From assembly GCA_017948555.1 (NCBI GenBank), contig JAFMYY010000004.1:62001-126000 (forward strand): DNA of 64,000 bases, read 5' to 3'. Positions 19,507 to 28,387 of this stretch are shown in pieces. Position numbers and translations under genes: made by a program. The number at the start of each line of letters is the position of its first letter. Within the stretch, counting starts at the first letter, position 1. The notes beneath the pieces were generated by a model. The model was not told the DNA's origin. It saw only the letters and a program-made list of their open reading frames with translations, and did not search any database. Source of the DNA: Cesiribacteraceae bacterium YIM B00369 (GTDB taxonomy: Bacteria; Bacteroidota; Bacteroidia; Cytophagales; Cyclobacteriaceae).

Positions 19507-20670
19507 ATGAATTACCTGAACTATATTGTGTGGGACCCAAGTCCGGAAATTTTTTCCATTGGCAGCTGGGAAATGCGCTGGTATGGATTGCTTTTCGCTC
19601 TTGGCTTCCTGATCAGCCAGCAGATAATGTTTCACATTTACCGCCGGGAAGGAAAGCCGGAGCGGGATGTGGAATCCATTACCTTCTTTATGGTAATTGC
19701 CACCATTCTGGGTGCAAGGCTGGGCCATGTATTCTTTTACGAGCCGGAGAAATACCTGGCAAATCCGGTAAGCATACTAAAAATTTGGGAAGGAGGACTT
19801 GCCAGTCATGGAGCTGCCATAGGGATTCTTATTGCAATTTACCTGTACACCAATTACCTGATCAGGATCGATTTTGGCACTTTTGAAGTAAAAAAGCGCA
19901 AGCGCCCGGGGCAAAATTATATGTGGGTGGTAGACAGACTGGTAATTGTTGTTGCCCTTACAGGAGGCCTTATCAGGTTGGGCAACTTCATGAATTCCGA
20001 AATTGTGGGGATTGAAACAAACTCAGATTACGGAGTGGTGTTTGCCCGCGATGCGGAAGATGTTTTAATGAGGTATGGCCAGAATGCAGTAGAAACAGTT
20101 GAAGCATCAAAAGCAGAATCGACAACTGCGGAAGGAATGCACCATCCTGTTAAAATTGATGTAACCTTTGTACGGGGAATAGATGAAGCTACAGCTAAAG
20201 CAGTTATTGAAACTAATTTCCTGCAGGCATTTAAAGAAAATGAACGTTTAAAAACCGATCTTTCCCTTACGGGCGATAATATTCCTTATACTATTCAGCA
20301 GGACAGAGGCATTGTTACAGCCCAAATAGAAGCAGAGGGCATACCAAGGCACCCTGCCCAGCTATACGAATCAATCAGTTCCTTTCTTATATTTGCCTTT
20401 TTATTTTTTATCTGGAAGAAAAGAAAAGAACATACTCCCCTGGGAAGAATATTCGGCATTTTCCTGATCATCCTTTTTGGTTTACGATTCGTTTACGAAT
20501 TCTTTAAAGAAAATCAGGTTGAGTTTGAAGATGAACTTGTGCTGAACATGGGACAAATACTGAGCATTCCTCTGGTGTTGGCTGGCATTTTTATACTGGC
20601 AAGGAGCTTTTCAAAGAAAAACAATACTCCGGCAGAACAAAAACCAGTTGCAACCACGAGCCACCAATAG
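19507..20670 (+). CDS. lgt: prolipoprotein diacylglyceryl transferase, with a long insertion
   Basis: Lgt transfers diacylglycerol from phosphatidylglycerol to the lipobox cysteine of prolipoproteins in the inner membrane. The multi-spanning protein has the family landmarks RLGNFMNSEIVG (ending near residue 168) and PRHPAQLYES (from 280). These lie about 110 residues apart, where E. coli has roughly 40. The extra hydrophilic stretch, with a charged region around residues 195-270, explains the 387-residue length. The last part of the chain is a hydrophilic tail ending at the stop. A strong terminator follows. Confidence 0.92.
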   Translation: MNYLNYIVWDPSPEIFSIGSWEMRWYGLLFALGFLISQQIMFHIYRREGKPERDVESITFFMVIATILGARLGHVFFYEPEKYLANPVSILKIWEGGLASHGAAIGILIAIYLYTNYLIRIDFGTFEVKKRKRPGQNYMWVVDRLVIVVALTGGLIRLGNFMNSEIVGIETNSDYGVVFARDAEDVLMRYGQNAVETVEASKAESTTAEGMHHPVKIDVTFVRGIDEATAKAVIETNFLQAFKENERLKTDLSLTGDNIPYTIQQDRGIVTAQIEAEGIPRHPAQLYESISSFLIFAFLFFIWKKRKEHTPLGRIFGIFLIILFGLRFVYEFFKENQVEFEDELVLNMGQILSIPLVLAGIFILARSFSKKNNTPAEQKPVATTSHQ

Positions 20671-20693
20671 TTTTTTTACTTTAAACTATAGAG

Positions 20694-20749
20694 AAAAAAC
20701 CTTCACGGGCCGGATTGAACGTGATTTCGTCCACACCTGAAGGTTTTTT
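20694..20749 (+). terminator. intrinsic terminator of lgt
   Basis: The arms AAAAAACCTTCA (20694-20705) and TGAAGGTTTTTT (20738-20749) form a perfect 12-bp stem around a 32-base loop, followed by a pyrimidine-rich tract. It lies 24 bases after the lgt stop. The gap 20671-21034 (364 bases) holds no other convincing element; its only long frame starts at a TTG inside this terminator. Confidence 0.8.
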
Positions 20750-21034
20750 CTTTATCTTTTATTTTTTAGCTGGTACTATAATTTCTGCCATAAATCACCA
20801 GCTACTATTTGGTTCAACCTCCGGACGGAAGCATTTTTTAAAGTTATTGCAAGCCTGGCATTTCAATGATAAGAAATCAGGCATTCCCGTAATAATCCAT
20901 ATTATATCTTCTTCTCTTTTTTTCTTCCCGCACCTGCATAATAAAAATTATGAAATATCGTATTTAATCCGTAACATTAAAGTTGGTAAATTCCTTCGCA
21001 ATCATAATCTCTAAATCTGATCCGGATTAATACA

Positions 21035-22522
21035 TTGAAAATTTATTCTCCTTTTCATTTTGGTTCCAGAGCAGGCTTTTTGATTCTGGCAATTTTATTA
21101 ACCTGCCTCATTTCCATTCCGGCTCATTCTCAGAAAGTAGTTCCTTTTGCAGATTCCCTTTACCTTGACAGCCTGGTAAAACACATGGTAAAGATTGACA
21201 GGATTTTTATAACAGGGAATAAAAAAACAAAAGACTTTATTATTAAAAGGGAACTAAGCCTTGAAGAAGGTAAAATGGTGGCCTATGAAGACCTGGAGGA
21301 AATATTGAAAAAAGACCGCCAGAAGATATCAAATACCAGGCTTTTCGTACAGGTGGAAATTACAGCCTTACCGCTTTCCAATCATTTGTATGATATCCTT
21401 ATTGAGGTTTCGGAAAGGTGGTATGTAATTCCATCTCCCATTTTCCAGCTCGCCGACAGAAATTTTAATGACTGGTGGATTAACCAGGGAAGAGATTTGA
21501 GCAGGGTAAATGTAGGTTTTAAATTTACGCATTATAACTTCAGGGGAAGGGCCGAAAAATTATCTCTTCTGGCCCAGTTTGGATATGCAAGAAATTTCGC
21601 TGCCAGCTACTATGTTCCCTATATCGATCAGACAAGGAAAAATGGCTTAGGCTTCAATTTTTCTTATTCAGAATTCACAAATGTACCAATACGCACTGTT
21701 AACCATAAACGTGAGTTTGTTGATATTGAAGAATTAAACAGGAATGAACCTTTAAGGGAGAATTATTCAGCAGGATTAACCTTTACCCGGAGAGCTTCCT
21801 TCTATAATACCCACTCCGCTTTCCTGTCCTTTAATTCAAACCATGTTGCTGATACCATTCTGAACCTGAACCCGGATTACCTGCTGTCCGGAAAAAATTC
21901 ATTACGGCATTTTAACCTGAGCTACTATTTTCGCAGAGAAATGCGCGATGCAGTCAGCTACCCTTTAAGAGGCTTTCTGGTTAATGCCGGAGTGAGTAAA
22001 AGAGGGCTGGGCATTTATAACGACATCAATATTTTCAGCCTGGGAGCGAACTACAGCCACCATTTTCCGCTCGGTAAAAAGGTTTATTTTTCCAACTCTT
22101 TTTCCACCCGTATAAGCACACCATCAAAACAACCATACCAGTACCTTACAGGGCTGGGTTATGGCGGCGAGTATATCCGCGGGTATGAATTATATGTTAT
22201 TGAAGGCCAGCACCATTTCCTGAATAAGACAGAGCTTAAATACCAATTAGTAAATAAGGAAGTACACCTGGGGAGCCTTATGCCAATAGAACAGTTCCGC
22301 TACGTTCCTTTTGCTGTATATCCTAAAGTTTTCCTTGATGCAGGTTATGTAATTGCACCCCACCTCTACCCTTTTAATCAGGCCTTTACGAACAAACCAT
22401 TGTGGGGCGGTGGTTTTGGCCTTGATGTTGTAAGTTTCTATGATTTCGTTATCAGGATGGAATATGCCTTCAACAGCCACAGAGAAAAGGGGTTTTTCCT
22501 GAACTTCAAGGCAGGATTGTAA
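21035..22522 (+). CDS. BamA/TamA-type outer-membrane protein with a POTRA domain
   Basis: The 495-residue protein starts at TTG (21035); no in-frame ATG precedes the clear signal peptide, whose hydrophobic core ends in IPAHSQ. A single POTRA-like domain (about 50-130) includes IDRIFITGNKKTKDFIIKREL. The remainder is a beta-barrel with alternating aromatic strands, and GLGYGGEYIRGYELYVIEG matches the conserved RGY loop of the Omp85 superfamily. It probably inserts or translocates outer-membrane proteins or lipids, but the short POTRA part sets it apart from BamA itself. Confidence 0.85.
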   Translation: MKIYSPFHFGSRAGFLILAILLTCLISIPAHSQKVVPFADSLYLDSLVKHMVKIDRIFITGNKKTKDFIIKRELSLEEGKMVAYEDLEEILKKDRQKISNTRLFVQVEITALPLSNHLYDILIEVSERWYVIPSPIFQLADRNFNDWWINQGRDLSRVNVGFKFTHYNFRGRAEKLSLLAQFGYARNFAASYYVPYIDQTRKNGLGFNFSYSEFTNVPIRTVNHKREFVDIEELNRNEPLRENYSAGLTFTRRASFYNTHSAFLSFNSNHVADTILNLNPDYLLSGKNSLRHFNLSYYFRREMRDAVSYPLRGFLVNAGVSKRGLGIYNDINIFSLGANYSHHFPLGKKVYFSNSFSTRISTPSKQPYQYLTGLGYGGEYIRGYELYVIEGQHHFLNKTELKYQLVNKEVHLGSLMPIEQFRYVPFAVYPKVFLDAGYVIAPHLYPFNQAFTNKPLWGGGFGLDVVSFYDFVIRMEYAFNSHREKGFFLNFKAGL

Positions 22523-22801
22523 AACACCTCCGCTCCTGAAAATTTCTCCGGCTCCCTTTTATTGCTTAATGAACCAAAAAATTTTTTTCTGTTTTACCCC
22601 CAATTGCTTTCGGCAGCAGGCTTACCGGCAATAGTGGGTAAAAGAATTGGCTTTTAGCATGAATTTTGCAATCTTATAGCTGCTTCTTTAGTTATAAAAA
22701 AGAAGTACAGACTCAATGCCAGCCAAAACTGTTGAAGTTTAAAAAACATAGCAGGCAAAATTCCGGCAGCTTAAGCCTTTAACTACATTTATTTTCCACT
22801 T

Positions 22802-25003
22802 ATGCTGAAAAAAGTAGTTTCAACCCTCCTCCTGTTCTGCCTCTCCTTCGGAGCCTTTGCCGATGAAGGCATGTGGCTTCCCCTTCTCATAAAGCGACTA
22901 AACCATTCAGATATGCAAAAGCACGGTTTACAGCTTAGCGCAGAAGAAATCTACAGTGTAAACCATTCAAGTTTAAAGGATGCAATTGTTTCCTTTGGCG
23001 GGTTTTGCTCCGCTGAAATGATTTCTCCTCAGGGTTTAATGCTGACCAACCACCACTGTGGCTACAGTGCTATACAATCGCACAGCACCATCCAAAACCA
23101 ATACCTTTCAAATGGTTTTTGGGCAGGAAGTAATAAGGAAGAGCTACCTGGGAAAAACCTCTATGCCCGCTTCCTTATAAGTATGGACGACGTAACTCAT
23201 AGAGTTCTGGCTGAACTGAGCGACAACATGAGCGAACAGGAAAGAGCCGACGTAGTTGCGCGTGTTTCAAAGGACATTGCCAGGGAAATAAAAGCCGGTA
23301 CTCATTACGATGTGGTAGTCAAAGATTTTTTTGCCGGAAATGAATTTTATGTCTTTGTATATGAAACTTTCCCTGATGTGCGCCTTGTGGGTGCTCCGCC
23401 GGAATCTATAGGTAAATACGGAGGGCAGGCAGAAAGCTGGATGTGGCCCAGACATGCCGGCGATTTTGCCTTATTCCGGGTTTATTCAGGACCCGATGGT
23501 AAACCGGCCCCATACTCAGCTAATAATGTTCCTTATATTCCAAAACACCATTTACCAATATCATTAAATGGAATACGGGAAGGCGATTTTGCAATGGTGT
23601 TAGGATATCCGGGCAGTACCGACCGCTTTTTAACTTCCTTTGGAGTACAACAACTTCTGAAACAAACCAATCCTGTCAGGATCAGGATACGGGGCGAACG
23701 GATAAACATTCTTAAAGAAGATATGGACGCAGATAAAGAGGTCCGGGTTAAATATGCGTCAAAGTACTCAGGCATCAGCAATTTCTGGCAATACTTTGTG
23801 GGGCAAAACCTTGGCCTCAGTAATATGAAAGTTCTGGAAAAGCGCCGTGATCTTGAAAAGGAGTTTATGGAATGGGTTGCAGAAGATGAGGAAAGAAAAA
23901 AATCCTATGGAAATGTACTGGAAATGATCAGGGATTCTTATGATGAAAGCTACAGAATAAACTTAAGTTCTTTATACCTGTCGGAAGCAGCACTTGGAGT
24001 TGAAATTATTCGCTTTTCGAACAACTTCAGGGGAATGGAAACGGCACTTGAACTTGATATTAAAGATCCTGAAAGAATTAAAAGTCTGGTGGAATCTTTA
24101 AAAGAGGCCAGTAAATATCATTTCCGGAGTTACAATGCCTCTACTGACCGGAAAGTAATGGCTGCGCTGCTGGAAATGTATTATTATGATGTTCCACAGG
24201 AAGATCACCCGGGAATTTTCAGCCATGTTTTTGAAAAATATGGCGGCGATTTCAACGCCTGGGCATCTGCAGTATTCAGTCATTCTATTTTCTCCAAAGA
24301 AGAACATGTGCAGGATTTCCTGAATAACCCTGACCTCCATATTCTCCAGGCTGACCCTGCTTATATTGCCTCCACTTCCCTGATAGATAACTATTACAGG
24401 AACATTTCACCACGCCTGAAAGAGATTAATGCTTTACGTGATCAGGGAAACCGGTTATTTGTTAAAGGTCTTATGGAAATGAATCCGGATCAAAAGCTTT
24501 ACCCCAATGCAAATACCACCATGCGGGTAAGCTTCGGAAAGGTTTTGGGCTATCAGGCTCATGGAGGAGTCAAATACAATTATTATACTTCACTGGAAGG
24601 AGTAATAAAAAAAAGGGATTCCACTAAACAGGATTTAATTGTACCTGATAAGCTTCTGGATTTATACCGGAAGAAGGATTATGGCATTTATCAAAATAAG
24701 GATGGCGAAATGGTGGTGGACTTTATTACCAGCAATGACATAACCGGTGGTAGTTCGGGCAGTCCTGTTCTGGATGGTCAGGGGCGGCTGATTGGAACTG
24801 TTTTCGATGCAAACTGGGAAACAATGAGTGGCGATATTGCTTTTGAGTCAAATCTGCAGCGCAGTATTAATGTGGATATCAGGTACATTCTTTTCATTAT
24901 TGAAAAATTTGCAGGTGCAAATCATCTTATCAAAGAAATGACCCTTATCAAAGATGATCTGAAAGAATCTTCAGTCAGAGGCAGATTAAAAAAAGACGGG
25001 TAA
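22802..25003 (+). CDS. S46 family dipeptidyl peptidase (DPP7/DPP11 group)
   Basis: The 733-residue protein has a signal peptide (LLLFCLSFGAFA) and the S46 serine protease fold. The catalytic histidine is in LTNHHCGYSA (His85) and the catalytic serine in ITGGSSGSPVLD (Ser652). S46 enzymes cut dipeptides from N-termini in the periplasm, letting Bacteroidota feed on peptides. The residue 18 positions after the serine, known to set specificity (Gly in DPP7, Arg in DPP11), is Ala670 here in VFDANWE. Broad or hydrophobic preference is therefore possible, but substrate choice is open. The preceding 279-base gap (22523-22801) shows nothing I recognise. Confidence 0.92.
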   Translation: MLKKVVSTLLLFCLSFGAFADEGMWLPLLIKRLNHSDMQKHGLQLSAEEIYSVNHSSLKDAIVSFGGFCSAEMISPQGLMLTNHHCGYSAIQSHSTIQNQYLSNGFWAGSNKEELPGKNLYARFLISMDDVTHRVLAELSDNMSEQERADVVARVSKDIAREIKAGTHYDVVVKDFFAGNEFYVFVYETFPDVRLVGAPPESIGKYGGQAESWMWPRHAGDFALFRVYSGPDGKPAPYSANNVPYIPKHHLPISLNGIREGDFAMVLGYPGSTDRFLTSFGVQQLLKQTNPVRIRIRGERINILKEDMDADKEVRVKYASKYSGISNFWQYFVGQNLGLSNMKVLEKRRDLEKEFMEWVAEDEERKKSYGNVLEMIRDSYDESYRINLSSLYLSEAALGVEIIRFSNNFRGMETALELDIKDPERIKSLVESLKEASKYHFRSYNASTDRKVMAALLEMYYYDVPQEDHPGIFSHVFEKYGGDFNAWASAVFSHSIFSKEEHVQDFLNNPDLHILQADPAYIASTSLIDNYYRNISPRLKEINALRDQGNRLFVKGLMEMNPDQKLYPNANTTMRVSFGKVLGYQAHGGVKYNYYTSLEGVIKKRDSTKQDLIVPDKLLDLYRKKDYGIYQNKDGEMVVDFITSNDITGGSSGSPVLDGQGRLIGTVFDANWETMSGDIAFESNLQRSINVDIRYILFIIEKFAGANHLIKEMTLIKDDLKESSVRGRLKKDG

Positions 25004-25128
25004 TCCTGCTGATAATCAGAACAAAGTGAAACATATCAATATTTATATCCCATCTTAAACGGCTGCAAACATTTTTGAACTCTTTGTCTTTACTATCAAG
25101 TATACTTCATTCAAAAAAAGACAACGGT

Positions 25129-25917
25129 ATGGCAAAAACAGCATTGGTAACAGGAGCCACCAGTGGGTTTGGAAGGGAATTTTGCAGGCTGTTTGCCCAC
25201 GATGGACACCACCTGGTAATGGTATCGCGCGACAGAAATGCACTTGAAAAAGTGCAAAATGAAATATTTAAAAATTTTTCTGTAAAAGTACATTCTGTTG
25301 CAGTTGATTTGGGGCATCCTGACGCTGCAAAGGAAGTTTTTAGCGCAGTACAGGCAAAAGGATTAGAAGTGGATTTCCTGGTTAATAATGCGGGAATAAG
25401 TGAACATGGTCTTTTCCATGAGAACGAATGGGAAAAAGATTTGCACATGATGCAGCTGAACATGGTAAGTCTGGTACACCTTACGAAGCTGTTTCTCCCC
25501 CCTATGCTAAAGAAAAAGGAAGGAAAAATTCTGAATCTTGCTTCTATTGCTTCCCTTATGCCGAATCCTGAAATGGCCATATATGCAGCAACCAAAGCTT
25601 TTGTTTTATCCTTTACCGAATCCATGGCAAATGAACTGAAGGATACCGGAGTAACTATAACAGCCCTTTTACCCGGAGGAAGTGATACTGAACTCTTTGA
25701 CCGTGCCCCTCTCGGAGATACAAGGCTCTACAAAAACACATCTTTAGATGATGCATCTGAAGTGGTGAAAGATGGATATGAAGCCATGATGAGCGGTACC
25801 CGCAGGAAAGTTTCCGGCACCCAAAATAAGATACAGGCTGCCATGTCGAAGGTTATTCCCGACCAGCTCCTGGCGGCTGGCATACGGTATTTTATGGAAG
25901 AAAAGAGCAAAAAATAA
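25129..25917 (+). CDS. short-chain dehydrogenase/reductase
   Basis: This 262-residue SDR has the NADP-type Rossmann motif TGATSGFGREF, the NNAGIS motif and the catalytic Ser plus YxxxK pair (IASLMPNPEMAIYAATKAF). I chose ATG 25129 over an upstream in-frame TTG (25075), because the Rossmann strand follows this ATG directly and the extra 18 residues match nothing in the family. It resembles the DltE/YqjQ-like group of oxidoreductases acting on unknown ketones or alcohols. Confidence 0.88.
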   Translation: MAKTALVTGATSGFGREFCRLFAHDGHHLVMVSRDRNALEKVQNEIFKNFSVKVHSVAVDLGHPDAAKEVFSAVQAKGLEVDFLVNNAGISEHGLFHENEWEKDLHMMQLNMVSLVHLTKLFLPPMLKKKEGKILNLASIASLMPNPEMAIYAATKAFVLSFTESMANELKDTGVTITALLPGGSDTELFDRAPLGDTRLYKNTSLDDASEVVKDGYEAMMSGTRRKVSGTQNKIQAAMSKVIPDQLLAAGIRYFMEEKSKK

Positions 25918-26029
25918 ACGTTCCATACCACTTTCTGAAACTTCCAGGCAGAAGTATCATATTAATTAAAAATCGTTCACCGGCTTGGTTTTTTACCCTG
26001 CCATTAAATTTTTTCAACTGACCATTATT

Positions 26030-26845
26030 ATGAAAACTTTTATCAGATCCCTTTGTTTTTTAATGCTTCTCCCCCTCTTAACCCTGGCGCAGAAAACAGC
26101 ACCTGAAAATAAAGTGAAACATGCAGATCCTGTATTTGAGGACCTTACCGGCGATTTAGGAGCAGATAAAGGAGATAATGAAATAAACATTAACCTTGGC
26201 TACAGAAACCTGGAAGGTCTTCACCACACACTTCTTACTCAGCTGGAATTTGAATATGTTCCGGTTAAAAATCTGGGTATTGAATTGCTTATCCCCTATA
26301 CAGCTTACTTTACTAATCCAGTACCTGAAAATCCAAGACCCGGCAACAGCCTGGAATTTCTCCAGTGGACTATGCAATACACCTTATTTCAATCCTTTAA
26401 AAGAAATATTTCCCTTGCTGTTGGTTTGGAAAATGCTTTCCAAAGCCAGGATCCTTATTCCAGTCCGCAGGAAAATAAACGGGGCTTTTCTGTTGAAAAT
26501 ATCCGGTACCTGCCTTTCCTGATTATTGCTAAAAACTGGGATGACAAATTTTTTCTTTTATTTAAAGGAGGATCAGGAGTGGACCACAACCTGGAAGATA
26601 ATTCTTTTGATGAAATACACCGGTTAACAACAGCAATTCATTATAAAATTCCAGGAGAAAATGAAAACTATTTAGGTGTTGAGCTGAATAAAAGTGTGGA
26701 AGAAGGAGATTTTGAAATGTTTATCAGGCCCCAGGTAAAATTTGAAATTACTGATAATTTCAACATAGGCACTGCCGTGGGATTTCCCGTATCAAAACCC
26801 GACACAAAATGGTCTGCTTTTATGAGGGTAGCATATGAGTTGTAA
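26030..26845 (+). CDS. outer-membrane barrel protein of a Bacteroidota family, function unknown
   Basis: The 271-residue protein begins with a signal peptide (ending LLTLAQ) when started at ATG 26030; an upstream in-frame start would put 15 odd residues before it. The mature N-terminus has HADPVFEDLTGDLGADKGDNE-type residues, close to a HAEPxxEDLxTDLGAxKG motif I associate with Bacteroidota outer-membrane proteins. The rest alternates polar and hydrophobic residues as in a small beta-barrel and ends in an aromatic-rich strand (RVAYEL). A role cannot be assigned from sequence. Confidence 0.7.
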   Translation: MKTFIRSLCFLMLLPLLTLAQKTAPENKVKHADPVFEDLTGDLGADKGDNEININLGYRNLEGLHHTLLTQLEFEYVPVKNLGIELLIPYTAYFTNPVPENPRPGNSLEFLQWTMQYTLFQSFKRNISLAVGLENAFQSQDPYSSPQENKRGFSVENIRYLPFLIIAKNWDDKFFLLFKGGSGVDHNLEDNSFDEIHRLTTAIHYKIPGENENYLGVELNKSVEEGDFEMFIRPQVKFEITDNFNIGTAVGFPVSKPDTKWSAFMRVAYEL

Positions 26846-26861
26846 ATAAGAAATTCAGATT

Positions 26862-27485
26862 TTACTCATATTCCTCAAAAACCCTCTTTCTGCCTCTGTT
26901 ATTATACTTATACCAGGTGCCTGTCCGTTCCCCTTCTTTCCAGCTTCCACTGTATTCAGGGCGTCCTTTTTCATTAAAGTACCACCATTCGCCGGTTTCC
27001 TTTCCCTTCCGGAAGTTCCCCTTTTGTTCTAATTTTCCATTTGCATGGTAAAATTGCCATTCCCCTTCCGGCAGGCCATTTTTATACCCTCCCTTCCTGA
27101 TCAATACACCTTCCTCATTATATACAAGCCACAGCCCTTCATACAATCCATTTTTATAAAGGCCCTTCCTGTGGATTTTTCCATCCGGATGGTAGTACCA
27201 GGCTGAATCCTCCGTCAATCCTTTTTTATAATTTTCGCGGGAATAAAAGGTTCCGTCAAAACCAAAATAGGTAGCTTTCCCATTCAGTTCCCCGTTGCCG
27301 TAGGTTTCTATTGCACTTACTGTTCCATCCGGATAATAGAATATCCATTCCCCCTCCTTCTCCCCCTCTGTCAAATAGCCTGCGGCTTTTAAACCCCCAT
27401 CAGGATAGTACAGGCTAACGGCCTCCTGGGCACCGGCATAAAGGCTGTAAAAACAAAAAACAATTAAAAAGACTGGTATTTTCAT
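26862..27485 (-). CDS. MORN-repeat/YwqK-like exported protein
   Basis: The 207-residue protein has a signal peptide (FCFYSLYAGAQ) followed by at least six repeats. In each, a G-x-Y or G-x-W core, a YxPDG or YNEEG turn and a KEGEW-like strand recur about every 20-23 residues, as in YwqK/MORN proteins. Such repeats form elongated beta-sheets. The name toxin-antitoxin YwqK family antitoxin is often attached to these, but nothing in the context supports a toxin partner. It is transcribed divergently from the following gene and ends 17 bases from the convergent barrel gene. Confidence 0.8.
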   Translation of the reverse strand: MKIPVFLIVFCFYSLYAGAQEAVSLYYPDGGLKAAGYLTEGEKEGEWIFYYPDGTVSAIETYGNGELNGKATYFGFDGTFYSRENYKKGLTEDSAWYYHPDGKIHRKGLYKNGLYEGLWLVYNEEGVLIRKGGYKNGLPEGEWQFYHANGKLEQKGNFRKGKETGEWWYFNEKGRPEYSGSWKEGERTGTWYKYNNRGRKRVFEEYE

Positions 27486-27556
27486 GTTTTTTAAACAAAA
27501 GGTAACTACCCTTATTAATATTATAATAAGATATACTGATACCTAAAGTTACAGCC

Positions 27557-28387
27557 TTGCCTTCAATCCGCCCAATGTACTTTTTGCTTTTATGGATGCT
27601 GCCTGCAAAACTCTTTGCACAAATGGTTCCAGAACTGGCGGGGGCAAGGGCAGCTGCATTAGGAATGGGAGTGGTAACATCGGGTGATGTCTGGGCTGTA
27701 CAAAATAATATCGGGGCATTGGCTGTTATGGAAACGCCTGAAATTGCCTTTTCCTGCAACACAAGACTTAATCTGCAGGAGCTGAATACTTTTGGCCTGG
27801 TTGCAGGGTACCCGCTCCGACAGGGGATTGTTGCCGCTGATGCAAGCCGCTACGGAACAGGAGCCTACCACCTCAGCACAGTGGGATTAGGATATTCCCA
27901 TAAAATAAGTTATATGTCGGTCGGCCTGAAATTATCGTACCTCCAGCAGGTTATTGAAGGATTTTTTAGCCGCGGAACATTGGTGCTGGAAGCCGGCGGA
28001 AAAGCGGAGCTCCTTCCTGATCTGCATTTTGGCGCGCATGCCTATAACCTTACCCAAAGTTCAATGGGGCGGGACAACAGGGAGGCAGTTCCGGTCCTGT
28101 TAAAGGCAGGACTGGAATATCTTCCGGATGAAAAGATTTCTCTTTACCTGCAGACCAGTAAAAACACAGACTATCCGGCAAGGCTTTCCACAGGGCTGGA
28201 ATATACAATCTCAGATGCGCTACAGCTAAGAACAGGCCTTATGACTAAGCCTGTTACAGCTTCATTTGGTCTGGGTTTCAGACATCAGGATTTCCGTTTC
28301 GATTATGCTTTCCGTCATTATTCCACCATAGGAGCAGCTCACCATTTTACCATAGGGGTGGCTCTTCCTGCTAAAGAGAAACTATGA
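27557..28387 (+). CDS. outer-membrane barrel protein, PorV/PorQ-like
   Basis: The 276-residue protein has a signal peptide (ending LPAKLFAQ) and a mature start AGARAAALGMGVVTSGDVWAVQ, which resembles the opening of PorV/PorQ-type barrels: a short helix, then small residues and a strand facing the barrel. TTG at 27557 and ATG at 27575 are both possible starts. The TTG start gives the signal peptide a basic residue at its front, so it is listed here. Its stop overlaps the next ATG by four bases, so the two exported proteins are made together. Confidence 0.65.
   Translation: MPSIRPMYFLLLWMLPAKLFAQMVPELAGARAAALGMGVVTSGDVWAVQNNIGALAVMETPEIAFSCNTRLNLQELNTFGLVAGYPLRQGIVAADASRYGTGAYHLSTVGLGYSHKISYMSVGLKLSYLQQVIEGFFSRGTLVLEAGGKAELLPDLHFGAHAYNLTQSSMGRDNREAVPVLLKAGLEYLPDEKISLYLQTSKNTDYPARLSTGLEYTISDALQLRTGLMTKPVTASFGLGFRHQDFRFDYAFRHYSTIGAAHHFTIGVALPAKEKL

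Noticed and set aside
20715-21014. Open frame of 99 residues in the gap after lgt
   Set aside because: It starts at a non-ATG codon inside the lgt terminator and reads as AT-rich hydrophobic sequence with no family features.
25075-25128. Upstream in-frame TTG start for the SDR gene
   Set aside because: It would add 18 residues before the Rossmann strand that fit neither a signal peptide nor the family start.
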